64,000 nucleotides of DNA from positions 186,001-250,000 of the forward strand of contig CAWJKY010000004.1 in the NCBI GenBank assembly GCA_963843565.1, written 5' to 3'. Of the stretch, positions 54,094-63,575 are shown piece by piece. Below the pieces are notes generated by a model. That model did not search any database and had not been told where the DNA came from. It saw only the letters and a list, made by a program, of their open reading frames with translations. Source of the DNA: DASZQY01 sp963843565 (GTDB lineage: Bacteria; Pseudomonadota; Alphaproteobacteria; Rhizobiales; Kaistiaceae). Made by a program: the position numbers and the translations under genes. Numbering within the stretch: the first letter of the stretch is position 1; each line of letters opens with the position of its first letter.

Positions 54094-55038
54094 CTAGTGC
54101 ATCAGCTTGGCGGCGCTGCCGCCGAGTTCGCGGAAGCGGCGTCCGTAGCCGCGTCCCGCCCCGCTGGTCACCGACACGAGCTCGCTGAGCGGCGTTTCGG
54201 CGACGTCCTCTTTCGGCCGCGAGATGAACAGCTCCGCGTGCAGCAGGCCTTCGGCCTCCTTGCCGCGCGGGTCGATGTCCTGATCGCGGAGCGCATCGAC
54301 CGTCGATTCGAACTCGTCCTTGGAATGGAAGCGCCGCTGCACGAACGTCACCCCGTGCACCTTCTCGGTGACCAGACCGAAGCCTTCCAGCTCGCGGGCA
54401 ATGGCATCGAACGGGTACATGCGCAGGACGAAGTTCGCCACCCACGGCATGCGCCCTTCCTGAAGCTCCAGAATCCGGCGGAAGGTGGCGCTGGTGATGT
54501 AGCCGACACAGCCGGTCGAGAAGATCAGGTCGACACCGCTCATCAGCGTGCGCTCGCGCTCGCTCGGCGCATTTTCCTCGAGGTTGGTGGTGACGCCGCC
54601 GGAAAGCAGCCCGACGCGGGTGGCGTAATCGATGGCAGGCTTCGACGTGTCCTGCCCGATGAAGCGGGCGTCGGTCGTCTTCGGCCACGACGCGAAGTAG
54701 GCGCGGTCGAGGTCGATCAGCTCCTTTGGTTCGAGGTCGAACGCCTCGGGTCCGACGTAGCGCCGGGCCAGCCGCGACAGATCCAGCGGAAAGCGCGCCA
54801 GCGCCGCGTTGATGCCGTAGGAACAACCGAGATCGAGAATCTTGAGGCGATCGGCCACCGCCTCGGCGCGCCGCTCGATGAGGGCGCGGAAGACGGGCTT
54901 CGCCAGCTCGGGGATCACGTAGTCGAGGCCGAAAAGGACCCGGTAATATTCGCGCGGATCGGGCGCGGTGTAGATCTGATCGAAGTTCGCCTTGAAGGCG
55001 GTGAGACGGTCAAAGCGCTGCGTATCGATCTCTTGCAT
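54094..55038 (-). CDS. SAM-dependent methyltransferase-like protein
   Basis: 314 residues from the ATG at 55036-55038 (MQEIDTQRFD). ILDLGCSYGINAALA (about 64-78) is SAM motif I, and VDLIFSTGCVGYIT and WVANFVLRMYPF lie in the expected later strands. The N-terminal part (DQIYTAPDPREYYRVLFGLDYVIPE, in pieces: DQIYTAPDPREYY and RVLFGLDYVIPE) is characteristic of a family found in soil bacteria with no defined substrate. The gene stands between the broken VOC gene and the SRPBCC cluster. Confidence 0.82.
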   Translation of the reverse strand: MQEIDTQRFDRLTAFKANFDQIYTAPDPREYYRVLFGLDYVIPELAKPVFRALIERRAEAVADRLKILDLGCSYGINAALARFPLDLSRLARRYVGPEAFDLEPKELIDLDRAYFASWPKTTDARFIGQDTSKPAIDYATRVGLLSGGVTTNLEENAPSERERTLMSGVDLIFSTGCVGYITSATFRRILELQEGRMPWVANFVLRMYPFDAIARELEGFGLVTEKVHGVTFVQRRFHSKDEFESTVDALRDQDIDPRGKEAEGLLHAELFISRPKEDVAETPLSELVSVTSGAGRGYGRRFRELGGSAAKLMH

Positions 55039-55270
55039 TGAATAAGTCCCTTTCCTGCCCGCTCGCGCGCGGGCACGCTCGTTCCTTCGACGGTGGTGAT
55101 AGAGGGCGAGTGTAAGGCACCCGACCCGACGCGACAACCGCAGCCGAATCTGGCGCGGCCCTGCGACACCATCGTGAACGATGGCAAAAGGCGGGCGGCA
55201 CCAGCGAGCGCTTAAGGATCGGGAAAGGATGGCGAGCGCGAGCCGGCGTCCGCCACCCCGACGCGAGACG

Positions 55271-55687
55271 CTACATGTCGGACATGGATGCCGACATCGG
55301 CTTGCCGGAGAACAGCGCGTTCATCGGCTGCCAGTACATCTGGTGCCAGCCGCCCTCCAGCATCTCCTGCGCGCCGTCGGGATGGCCCGCCTGATCGAAG
55401 GTCAGTCTGGTGCCCTTTCCGTCGGCGACGAGTTCGAACTTCACGATCGAATAGACGCCCGCCGGCCACGCCTTCGAGCGCCACGCCTGCACGACGCGCT
55501 TGCCCGGCACCAGTTCGACGTTGCGCCCCTCGATATCGCCACCGAACATAGAGAAGGTGCCGCCGACATCGCCGGAAATCTTCGCGGCGCGCCCGCCGGT
55601 CATCCTGGCGAAATCGGCGGAGCTGGTGAGCACGCCGTAAACCGCCTCGGGGCTCGCGGCGAGGGTCACTTCCTGGTGGATGGTCAT
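55271..55687 (-). CDS. SRPBCC (AHSA1-like) domain protein
   Basis: 138 residues from the ATG at 55685-55687. It has the START/AHSA1 pattern: IHQEVTLAASPEAVYGVLTS at the start, a GGTFSMFGGDIEGRNVELV core and LTFDQAGHPDGAQEMLEGGW before the closing helix. Such proteins bind small hydrophobic ligands or act as stress-related effectors. It is divergent from the ArsR-family gene, and two identical palindromes in the gap suggest shared control. Confidence 0.87.
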   Translation of the reverse strand: MTIHQEVTLAASPEAVYGVLTSSADFARMTGGRAAKISGDVGGTFSMFGGDIEGRNVELVPGKRVVQAWRSKAWPAGVYSIVKFELVADGKGTRLTFDQAGHPDGAQEMLEGGWHQMYWQPMNALFSGKPMSASMSDM

Positions 55688-55733
55688 GCGTGTTCTCCCT
55701 GTTTGACAGCGGTTGCGACGACGCCTACGGTCG

Positions 55734-55749
55734 TCAACCAATCGGTTGA
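55734..55749. promoter_or_regulatory. Candidate ArsR-family operator 1
   Basis: A perfect inverted repeat TCAACC-AATC-GGTTGA in the divergent gap. It has the same arms and spacing as the second site at 55780-55795, with centres 46 bases apart. Confidence 0.65.
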
Positions 55750-55779
55750 GACATCAATAGCGGCGCGCCCGCCAAGTTG

Positions 55780-55795
55780 TCAACCGTTTGGTTGA
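55780..55795. promoter_or_regulatory. Candidate ArsR-family operator 2
   Basis: A perfect inverted repeat TCAACC-GTTT-GGTTGA, ending 14 bases before the ArsR-family start codon, well placed for autorepression. Confidence 0.65.
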
Positions 55796-55809
55796 GAGGA
55801 AGATCGCAT

Positions 55810-56151
55810 TTGCTGCGCCCGCGCGACGAAGACCAGTTGGACGAAGTCTTTCACGCCCTTTCCAACCGGACCCGGCGCGCCCTGGTCAGGACGCTCGCCG
55901 ACGGACCGGCGCGCGTCACCGAGCTCGCCAGACCGCACGGCATGTCGCTCGCCGCGATCTCCAAGCATCTGTTCGTGCTGGAACGCGCCGGATTGATCGC
56001 CCGCAAGCGCGACGGGACGGTTCAATCGTGCGTGCTGAACCCCAAGGCAATGGCGAGCGCCGACCAGTGGCTCGCCACCTACCGGCGCTTCTGGAGCCGG
56101 ACGTTCGACAAGCTCGCCGATTTCGTCGAGCGACCGAAGGGAGACGCCTGA
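55810..56151 (+). CDS. ArsR-family (SRPBCC-linked) transcriptional repressor
   Basis: 113 residues from a TTG at 55810, which has GAGAGGAAG at the right distance. A TTG at 55777 would overlap operator 2 and is less likely. The winged helix-turn-helix is clear: FHALSNRTRRALVRTLADGP, VTELARPHGMSLAAISKHLFVLERAG (in two parts: VTELARPHGMSLAAIS and KHLFVLERAG) and GLIARKRDGTVQ. There is no metal-binding cysteine pair, so it belongs to the ArsR type often paired with AHSA1/SRPBCC genes. Its end overlaps the next ATG (TGATG), coupling it to the second SRPBCC gene. Confidence 0.88.
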   Translation: MLRPRDEDQLDEVFHALSNRTRRALVRTLADGPARVTELARPHGMSLAAISKHLFVLERAGLIARKRDGTVQSCVLNPKAMASADQWLATYRRFWSRTFDKLADFVERPKGDA

Positions 56152-56588
56152 TGCAGCCGGCGGAACTGAAGATCAGCCGCATCATCCGGGCGCCGCGCGC
56201 CCGCGTGTTCGCCGCGTGGACGGAGCCCGAGCTGCTGGTGCAGTGGTGGGGACCGGGGCCGACGACTTGCCCGGAAGCACACGTCGACTTGCGCGAGGGC
56301 GGCAGCTATCGCCTCGCCAATCGCGACCCCGACGGTTCGATCACCTGGATCAGCGGCACCTTCGAGCGCGTGCGCGCGCCGGAAGAGCTGATCTACACAT
56401 GGTCGATCGGCGACGGCGGCGGCGACCCGACGCTGGTCACCGTCGAGTTCCGTCCGCATGCGGAGGGAACGGAGATCGTGCTGACCCACGAACGCTTTGC
56501 GACCGAGGCGGCGCGCGAGATGCACGGCCAGGGCTGGGCGGGATGCCTCGACAAGCTGGCGGCGCTGGTGGGCGCCGAGGCTTCCTAG
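56151..56588 (+). CDS. SRPBCC (AHSA1-like) domain protein
   Basis: 145 residues starting within the stop of the ArsR gene. It has the typical AHSA1 pattern: ISRIIRAPRARVFAAWTEPELLVQWWGP (given in parts: ISRIIRAPRARVFAAW and TEPELLVQWWGP), LREGGSYRL and the closing HGQGWAGCLDKLAALV. It is a paralogue of the divergent SRPBCC gene at 55271. The ArsR-SRPBCC pair is a very common unit. Substrate unknown. The end overlaps the aldo/keto reductase gene tail to tail by 4 bases. Confidence 0.9.
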   Translation: MQPAELKISRIIRAPRARVFAAWTEPELLVQWWGPGPTTCPEAHVDLREGGSYRLANRDPDGSITWISGTFERVRAPEELIYTWSIGDGGGDPTLVTVEFRPHAEGTEIVLTHERFATEAAREMHGQGWAGCLDKLAALVGAEAS

Positions 56589-57574
56589 CGATCGACCGTC
56601 ACGATGAGCCGTTCGTTGTAGCGCGCGCCGGAGATCTTGCCGGGCGCCAGCGCTTCGTCGAGCGCCTGCATGTCGGCCGGTGAAAGCCGCAACGCGGCAG
56701 CCGCGATGTTTTCTTCGAGGTATTTGCGCCGCTTGGTGCCCGGAATCGGCACCACGTCGTCGCCCTGCGCCAGCAGCCAGGCAAGCGCGACCTGAGCGGG
56801 CGTCGCGTCATGCGCTGCACCGACGTCGCGCACGACCGCCGCCGCCTTCATGTTGGCGTCGAAATTCGCGCCCTGATAGCGCGGGTCGCCGTGGCGATGG
56901 TCGTTCTCCGGGTACTCCTCGGCGCGCTTGACGGCGCCGGTCAGGAAACCGCGACCGAGCGGCGAGAACGGCACTAGGCCGATGCCGAGCTCGCGCAAGG
57001 CCGGAATCACGTCGGCTTCGAGATTGCGCTCCCACAGGGAGTATTCGCTCTGCACCGCCGACACCGGATGAACCGCGTGGGCGCGGCGGAGGTTGGCGAC
57101 GCCGACCTCGGAGAGACCGAAGAAGCGCACCTTGCCCGCCTCGACGAGGCCGGCAACGGCGCCGGCGACGTCCTCCATAGGCACCGCCGGATCGACCCGG
57201 TGCTGGTAGATGAGGTCGATGCGGTCGGTCTGAAGACGGCTGAGCGACCCTTCGACCGCCTCGCGGATGTGTTCGGGCCGGCTGTCGACGCCGCCGCGGC
57301 TGCCGCCCTTGAGATCGAAGCCGAACTTGGTGGCGAGCACGACGCGATCGCGCCGGCCCTTCAGCGCCCGGCCGAGCAGTTCCTCGTTCTTGAACGGACC
57401 GTAGACCTCGGCGGTGTCGAGGAAGGTGCAGCCGAGCTCAAGCGCGCGGTCGAGGGTGGCGAGCGATTCGGTTTCGTCGGCCGGACCGTACGACTGGCTC
57501 ATGCCCATGCAGCCGAGGCCGATAGCGGAAACCTCCAGCCCCTGGCTGCCGAGTTTGCGTGTGTTCAAGGCCAT
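56585..57574 (-). CDS. Aldo/keto reductase
   Basis: 329 residues from the ATG at 57572-57574 (MALNTRKLGS). The AKR features are intact: GLGCMGMS, catalytic D and Y in FLDTAEVYGPF, K in VVLATKFGF, H in YQHRVDP and the NADPH-binding segment VPIPGTKRRKYLEENI. It belongs to the YakC/AKR13-like group. The natural substrate is unknown. It is convergent with the SRPBCC gene. Confidence 0.92.
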   Translation of the reverse strand: MALNTRKLGSQGLEVSAIGLGCMGMSQSYGPADETESLATLDRALELGCTFLDTAEVYGPFKNEELLGRALKGRRDRVVLATKFGFDLKGGSRGGVDSRPEHIREAVEGSLSRLQTDRIDLIYQHRVDPAVPMEDVAGAVAGLVEAGKVRFFGLSEVGVANLRRAHAVHPVSAVQSEYSLWERNLEADVIPALRELGIGLVPFSPLGRGFLTGAVKRAEEYPENDHRHGDPRYQGANFDANMKAAAVVRDVGAAHDATPAQVALAWLLAQGDDVVPIPGTKRRKYLEENIAAAALRLSPADMQALDEALAPGKISGARYNERLIVTVDR

Positions 57575-57689
57575 GTCTCTTTCCAAGGTGCGGGGTGCGA
57601 GCCCACCAACATAGGGCGGGCTTCGCGCGATCCGAACCCCCCGCGCGAGGGGAAGCCCATGCGCGGGCGGCCGCTCGCCGCGGCTTCCC

Positions 57690-59795
57690 TCAGTGTGCCC
57701 GCGCCTCCAGGCGCGCGACCATGTTGGGGTCGCCCGCCTGCCGGGCCGCTTCGAGAGCCTGGCCGAAATGGGCGGCACTCTCCTCGTTGGCGTGCAGCGC
57801 CGCGGCGACTTCGCCGGCCATCATGAAGTAGCGCGCCGCGCGTTCGTTATCGCCGGCCAGCGCGAAGTGCTGGGCGAGGCGGTGGGCATGCTCCTCCAGC
57901 TGATCGCTGAAGATGGTCTCCATCGCCTCGCCGACCCGTTTGTGAAACTCGCGGCGCTTGCGGTTGAGCATCGAGCCGTAGGCGGCATCGCGGGCGAGGT
58001 CGTGCTTGAACATGTATTCCAGCTCGGGCACCCGGCCGGCCTCGCGCAGCAGCTCGGCGCGTTCCAGCGACAGCATCTGCTTGCCGAGCGCCAGCGCCGT
58101 GTCCGAAATGCGCTCCAGGATCCGGTAGTAGAAGGCGCGCCCGATTACCGAGGCCGCCTGCAGGGTCGACTTGGTCTGCTCGTCGAGCCGGTCGATGCGC
58201 GCCATCAACAGCGCCTGCAGGCTGTCGGGGATGGGAATGTCGGCGACCTTCGTGTCAGCGTTCCAGCGCAAGCCGGCGTCGCTCTGCAGCACCGCACCCT
58301 GCTCGATGAGCGTGCGCACCACCTCCTCGACGAAATAGGGATTACCGTCGGTCTTGCGCATGACCAGCTCGTGCACCTCCGCCGGCAGGTCCGCGATGTC
58401 GAGCAACGCCGACACCAGCGCGTCGGTATCCTGGGCGTTGAGCGGCTGCAGGAAGAGCTCATCGTAGCGATGCGGGTAGTCCAATTCGGCGGCCTGCTTG
58501 ATCCGCCACGACGGCGCCTGACGCTCGGGCCGGAACGCGCAGAGGAAGAGGATCGGCACCTCCTCGACCATCTTGAACAGATGGATGACGAGATCGATCG
58601 AGGCCGGGTCCGCCCATTGCAGATCGTCAAGCACGAGGACGCGCGGGCCCTCCTTGGCCGACGCCAGCCAGGCCGGATAGACGTTGTCGAACAGGTCCTG
58701 GCGGAGCGCCTCGGCCGAATAGTCCTGGGCCGCCTCGTGCAGGACCTTGGCGGCGATCACGCGCTCGACCGCCACCGAGCAGAGCGACACGACCTCGTCG
58801 CCGGCGCCGGTCGCGCGCAGTCCGTTGTCCACCTTGTGGTGGACGACCTCGGGCGGATCGTCGAGCTCGATGCCGAACATCTGCCGGGCGAAGTTCTGAA
58901 ACAGTCCGAAGGGCCGATTGGCGTCGTAGGGAATGCCGTGGGCGACATCCCAGCCTTCGGCGAGGCCGTCCCGCTCCCAGTCCTTGAACAATTCGGCGAT
59001 CAGCCGGCTTTTGCCGAGCCCCGCCTCGCCGATCAGCGTGATGATGCGGCCCTTGCCCTGCTTCAGGTCGCTGAGCGCCGCCTTCATGCGCGTCAGCTGC
59101 TGATCGCGCCCGATGAGCGGCGCGCCGACGCCGCGCCGGCTCTCGCCCGGCGCCCCTTTGGTGCGGAGCACCCGGTAGGCGGGGACCAGTTCGCTCTTGC
59201 CCTTCAGCTCGACGCCACCCAGCGCCTCGACCTCGAAGAACGGCTCGATCAGCCGGAAGGTGTCTTGCGAGACCTGAACGGTTCCGGGGGCGGCGGTCTG
59301 TTCCATGCGCGCGGCGACGTTCACCGCGTCGCCCATGGCGGTGTATTCCATCGCCTGCGCCGAGCCGACGTCGCCGACCACCACCGGGCCGGTGTTGATG
59401 CCGATGCGGATGCCGAACTCGATGCCCATCTCCTTGCGGATCTCTTCCGCGAGGAGACCGACCGAGGCGAGCATGTCGAGGGCGGCCAGCACCGCGCGCT
59501 GCGGATCGTCTTCATGGGCGACAGGCGCGCCGAAGAACGCCAGCACCGCATCGCCCATGAGCTTCGCGACCGTCCCCTCGTAGCGCACGATCGGCGCGGT
59601 CAGCCGCTGGAAGGCCCGGTTCATCAGGTCGGTCCAGTCTTCCGGGTCGAGATTTTCGGCAAGCCCCGTGGAGTTCACCACGTCGCAAAACAGCGCGGTG
59701 ATAACCCGCCGCTCGCCGCGCATCTCGCGCTTTCCCGGCGCCGGTTTTGGATTGGAGGGCCCTATCGCGGCGGGCCCGTCAGGCTCAGTCGCCAT
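57690..59795 (-). CDS. Class III adenylate/guanylate cyclase fused to an AAA-type ATPase
   Basis: 701 residues from the ATG at 59793-59795, preceded by GGGGAGG. The N-terminal cyclase domain (about 25-210) has both metal-binding aspartates, D38 in FCDVVNST and D82 in KLMGDAVLAFFG, and GINTGPVVVGDVG and NVAARMEQ. A STAND/AAA-type ATPase follows with Walker A GEAGLGKS (256-263) and Walker B-like VLVLDDLQWAD. The last 60 residues look like the beginning of TPR repeats (HRLAQHFALAGDNERAARYF). Comparable rhizobial proteins often carry many more TPRs, so the C-terminus seems short. The signal is unknown. Confidence 0.88.
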   Translation of the reverse strand: MATEPDGPAAIGPSNPKPAPGKREMRGERRVITALFCDVVNSTGLAENLDPEDWTDLMNRAFQRLTAPIVRYEGTVAKLMGDAVLAFFGAPVAHEDDPQRAVLAALDMLASVGLLAEEIRKEMGIEFGIRIGINTGPVVVGDVGSAQAMEYTAMGDAVNVAARMEQTAAPGTVQVSQDTFRLIEPFFEVEALGGVELKGKSELVPAYRVLRTKGAPGESRRGVGAPLIGRDQQLTRMKAALSDLKQGKGRIITLIGEAGLGKSRLIAELFKDWERDGLAEGWDVAHGIPYDANRPFGLFQNFARQMFGIELDDPPEVVHHKVDNGLRATGAGDEVVSLCSVAVERVIAAKVLHEAAQDYSAEALRQDLFDNVYPAWLASAKEGPRVLVLDDLQWADPASIDLVIHLFKMVEEVPILFLCAFRPERQAPSWRIKQAAELDYPHRYDELFLQPLNAQDTDALVSALLDIADLPAEVHELVMRKTDGNPYFVEEVVRTLIEQGAVLQSDAGLRWNADTKVADIPIPDSLQALLMARIDRLDEQTKSTLQAASVIGRAFYYRILERISDTALALGKQMLSLERAELLREAGRVPELEYMFKHDLARDAAYGSMLNRKRREFHKRVGEAMETIFSDQLEEHAHRLAQHFALAGDNERAARYFMMAGEVAAALHANEESAAHFGQALEAARQAGDPNMVARLEARAH

Positions 59796-59952
59796 TTCAA
59801 CCTCCCCGCAAAAATGACAGGGGAGTGTAGCACCTGATCGGCGAAGAACGTCTGCAATCTCCGGCACGTATCTGGCCGCCCGGTGCAACCCGTTGCGCGT
59901 GAAGGCGTTCCGCGGTGAAAAGCGGGGAGGAGTCGTGGGGGCCGACCGCCGC

Positions 59953-62900
59953 CTACCCCGCGTAGACCAGCAGCAGGTCCTTGGCGTCGATCTGGGCGCC
60001 GGCGGCAACCAGCACCTCGGCGACGACACCGTCGCGTTCGGCGTGGATGGCGGTTTCCATCTTCATGGCCTCGATGGACAACAGCACGTCGCCGGCGCTG
60101 ACCGTCTGGCCGGCGGAGACCGCAAGCGTCGAGACGACGCCGGGCATGGGTGCCGCGACGTGGTTGGGGTTGCCTTCCTCGGCCTTGCGCCGCGCCTGGC
60201 CGCCGCCGGTAGCGCCATGGGCGCGATCGGGCACCTTGGCCATGCGCGGCTGGCCGTTCAGCTCGAAGAAGACGCGCACGAAGCCCTGCTCGTCCGGCTC
60301 GCCGATCACCTGGGTGCGCACCACCAGCGTCTTGCCGCGCTCCAGCTCGACCGGAATCTCCTCGCCGGCCGGCAGGCCATAGAAGAAGACCGGCGTCGGC
60401 AGCACGCTGACCGGGCCGTAGGTATCCGCGGCACGGGCGAAGTCGACGTAGACCTTGGGGTACATGAGGTAGGAGGCGAGCGCGCGATCGTCGATTTTGT
60501 GGCCGGTCTTTTCCGCCGCGGCCGCCGCCTCCGCCTCGAGGTCGGCAGGCGGCAGCAGCGAGCCCGGGCGCACGGTGATCGGCTTTTCGTTCTTCAGCAC
60601 CTTCTTCTGGAACTCGGACGGCCAACCTCCGGGCGGCTGGCCGAGATCGCCGCGCAGCATCTGCACCACCGAATCAGGGAAGTGGACGTCCTTGTCCGGG
60701 TCGACCACGTCTTCGCGGGTGAGATCGGAGGCGACCATCATCAGCGCCAGGTCGCCGACCACCTTCGACGACGGGGTCACCTTGACGATATCGCCGAACA
60801 GCATGTTGGCGTCGGCGTAGGCGCGCGCCACTTCGTGCCAGCGCGCCTCGAGCCCCAGCGAGCGGGCTTGCTCCTTGAGGTTGGTGAACTGGCCGCCGGG
60901 CATCTCGTGGAGATAGACCTCCGAGGCGCCGGCGCGCAGATCCGATTCGAAGGCGATGTACTTGGCGCGCACCGCCTCGAAATAGAACGAGATCTGGCGG
61001 ATGGCGCGGGCGTCCAGCTGCGTGTCGCGCTCGGTTTCGGCGAGCGCCTCGACCAGCGCACCCAGGCACGGCTGCGAGGTCAGCCCCGACATGGAATCGA
61101 TCGCCGCGTCGAAGGCATCGGCGCCGGCCTCGACCGCGGCCAGCACCGTCGCCGCCGCGATGCCGGAGGTGTCGTGGGTGTGGAGGTGGATCGGAAGGTC
61201 GGTTTCCTGACGCAGCGTCGAAACCAGTTTAGCCGCCGCGGCGGGCTTCAGAACGCCCGCCATGTCCTTGATGCCGATGATGTGCGCCCCGGCCTTCTCC
61301 AGCTCGCGGGCGAGATTGACGTAGTACTTGAGGTCGTACTTGGCGCGGTCCGGATCGAGGATGTCGCCCGTGTAGCACATGGCGCCTTCGCAGAGCTTGT
61401 CGGCCTCGCGCACGGCATCCATGGAGACGCGCATGTTCTCCACCCAGTTCAGGCAGTCGAACACGCGGAAGAGATCAACCCCGGCCTCGGCCGCCTGACG
61501 GACGAAGAACTTGACGACATTGTCGGGATAGTTGGTGTAGCCGACGCCGTTGGAACCGCGCAGCAGCATCTGCAGCAGGATGTTCGGCACCTTCTCGCGA
61601 ATGTCGGCGAGCCGTTCCCACGGGTCCTCGGCGAGGAAGCGCATGGCGACGTCGAAGGTGGCGCCGCCCCAGCACTCGATCGACAGCAGCTCGGGCAGCG
61701 CCGAGGCATAGGCCGGCGCGATGGCGACCAGATCGTGGGTGCGCATGCGGGTGGCGAGCAGCGACTGGTGGGCGTCGCGCATGGCCGTGTCGGTGACCAG
61801 CGCCCGCTTCTCCTGGCGCATCCACCGCGCGAAGGCGTCCGGCCCGTCGCGGTCGAGGCGATGCTTGGTGCCGAACGGCGGTTCGTTGTCGAAGCGCGGC
61901 GGCGGCACCACCAGTCCGTCGGCCGCCGGCCGCGCCCGGCCGCGGGTGTCCGGGTGGCCGTTGACGGTGACGTCGGCGATGTAGGTGAGCAGCTTGGTGG
62001 CGCGGTCCTGGCGATGGACCGAGGTGAACAGCTCGGGCGTCTCGTCGATGAAGCGCGTCGTGTAAGAGGCGTCGCGGAAGGCCGGATGGGTGACGACGCC
62101 TTCCAGGAACGTCAGGTTGGTGGCGACGCCGCGGATGCGGAACTCGCGCAGCGCCCGGTTCATGCGCGCGATCGCCTCGTCCGGCTTCGGCGCCCACGCC
62201 GTGACCTTTTCCAGAAGCGGATCGTAGAAGCGCGTGATGACCGCGCCGGAATAGGCGGTGCCGCCGTCGAGCCGGATGCCGAAGCCGGTGGCGCCGCGAT
62301 AGGCGGTGATGCGGCCGTAGTCGGGGATGAAGTTGTGCTCGGGGTCTTCCGTCGTGATGCGGCACTGGAGGGCGTGGCCGTAGAGGCGGATTTCGCCCTG
62401 GCGCGGCACCCCGGACCCGGGCTCGCCGATCGCCTCGCCCTCGGCGATCCTGATCTGCGCCTTGACGATGTCGATCCCGGTCACCTGCTCGGTGACGGTG
62501 TGCTCGACCTGGACGCGCGGGTTGACCTCGATGAAATGGAATTCTCCGGTGTCGGCATCCATGAGGAATTCGACGGTGCCGGCGCCGACGTACTTGGCCG
62601 CGTGGGCGATCTTGACCGCGTGGGCGGCAAGCTCCGCGCGCTGCGCGTCGTCGAGGTAGGGCGCCGGGGCGCGCTCGACGACCTTCTGGTGGCGGCGCTG
62701 GACGGTGCAGTCGCGCTCGAACAGGTGGACGATCGAGCCGTGGCTGTCGGCGAGAATCTGCACCTCGACATGACGGGCGCGCTGGACGAGCTTCTCCAGA
62801 TAGACGTCGTCCTTGCCGAAGGCGGCCTTGGCCTCGCGCCGGGCGGCAGGAAGATCGCGAATGAGCGTTTCTTCGTCGGCGATGACCCGCATGCCGCGCC

Positions 62901-63414
62901 CGCCCCCGCCCCACGACGCCTTCAACATCAGCGGGTAGCCGATTTTGCCGGCAAGATCGGCGGCGGCGCGATCGTTCTCGGGCAACGGTTCGGTCGCCGG
63001 CATGACCGGCACGCCGACCGAGATCGCCAGATTGCGCGCCGAGATCTTGTCGCCGAGCAGCCGCATGGTGTCCGCCGACGGGCCGATGAAGGTGATGCCC
63101 GCGGCGGCGCACGCCTCGGCCAGCCCCGGGTTCTCCGACAGGAAGCCGTAGCCCGGGTGGATGGCGTCGGCGCCCGATTCGCGCGCGATGCGGATCACCT
63201 CGGAAATCGACAGGTACGCCTCGATCGGCCCTAGCGTCTTGCCGCCCACGACCTTGGCGATCTGGTAGGCCTCGTCGGCCTTGAACCGGTGGAGGGCGAG
63301 CTTGTCCTCCTCGGCGAAGATGGCGACCGTCCCCATGCCCAGCTCGGTCGCGGCGCGAAAGACGCGAATCGCGATCTCGGAACGGTTGGCGACGAGGATT
63401 TTCTTGATCGGCAC
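59953..63414 (-). CDS. pyc: Pyruvate carboxylase
   Basis: 1,153 residues from the GTG at 63412-63414 (VPIKKILVANRSEIA); a TTG at 63430-63432 is open but less likely. The domains are in the usual order: biotin carboxylase (about 1-450, with KASWGGGGRGMR and EVNPRVQVEHTVTE), carboxyltransferase (about 530-800, with a metal-binding HTHDTSG), the PC-specific allosteric region, and a biotin carrier domain with the biotinylated lysine K1118 in EAMKMETA. The length matches single-chain PycA. It makes oxaloacetate from pyruvate, bicarbonate and ATP. Confidence 0.97.
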   Translation of the reverse strand: MPIKKILVANRSEIAIRVFRAATELGMGTVAIFAEEDKLALHRFKADEAYQIAKVVGGKTLGPIEAYLSISEVIRIARESGADAIHPGYGFLSENPGLAEACAAAGITFIGPSADTMRLLGDKISARNLAISVGVPVMPATEPLPENDRAAADLAGKIGYPLMLKASWGGGGRGMRVIADEETLIRDLPAARREAKAAFGKDDVYLEKLVQRARHVEVQILADSHGSIVHLFERDCTVQRRHQKVVERAPAPYLDDAQRAELAAHAVKIAHAAKYVGAGTVEFLMDADTGEFHFIEVNPRVQVEHTVTEQVTGIDIVKAQIRIAEGEAIGEPGSGVPRQGEIRLYGHALQCRITTEDPEHNFIPDYGRITAYRGATGFGIRLDGGTAYSGAVITRFYDPLLEKVTAWAPKPDEAIARMNRALREFRIRGVATNLTFLEGVVTHPAFRDASYTTRFIDETPELFTSVHRQDRATKLLTYIADVTVNGHPDTRGRARPAADGLVVPPPRFDNEPPFGTKHRLDRDGPDAFARWMRQEKRALVTDTAMRDAHQSLLATRMRTHDLVAIAPAYASALPELLSIECWGGATFDVAMRFLAEDPWERLADIREKVPNILLQMLLRGSNGVGYTNYPDNVVKFFVRQAAEAGVDLFRVFDCLNWVENMRVSMDAVREADKLCEGAMCYTGDILDPDRAKYDLKYYVNLARELEKAGAHIIGIKDMAGVLKPAAAAKLVSTLRQETDLPIHLHTHDTSGIAAATVLAAVEAGADAFDAAIDSMSGLTSQPCLGALVEALAETERDTQLDARAIRQISFYFEAVRAKYIAFESDLRAGASEVYLHEMPGGQFTNLKEQARSLGLEARWHEVARAYADANMLFGDIVKVTPSSKVVGDLALMMVASDLTREDVVDPDKDVHFPDSVVQMLRGDLGQPPGGWPSEFQKKVLKNEKPITVRPGSLLPPADLEAEAAAAAEKTGHKIDDRALASYLMYPKVYVDFARAADTYGPVSVLPTPVFFYGLPAGEEIPVELERGKTLVVRTQVIGEPDEQGFVRVFFELNGQPRMAKVPDRAHGATGGGQARRKAEEGNPNHVAAPMPGVVSTLAVSAGQTVSAGDVLLSIEAMKMETAIHAERDGVVAEVLVAAGAQIDAKDLLLVYAG

Positions 63415-63575
63415 GGGCGGCCCGGTCTGCAAAAAGGCTTTGCGGGCCTCATCTTTAGCGGGATTGTGCGCCTGCGAGAAGGCCTCTTGTGCAGGTGCGA
63501 AGGGCTGGCGGAAGCGCCCGGCGTCGTGCCAATCTTGCCGGCCTGCGGAAAAGCAGGACGCGAGCGAGGAGATAA

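Noticed and set aside
59893..63234. Very long open frame (1,113 codons) antisense to pyruvate carboxylase
   Set aside because: High GC makes long antisense frames common; its product is Arg/Gly/Asp-rich without any motif, while the opposite strand encodes a textbook pyruvate carboxylase.
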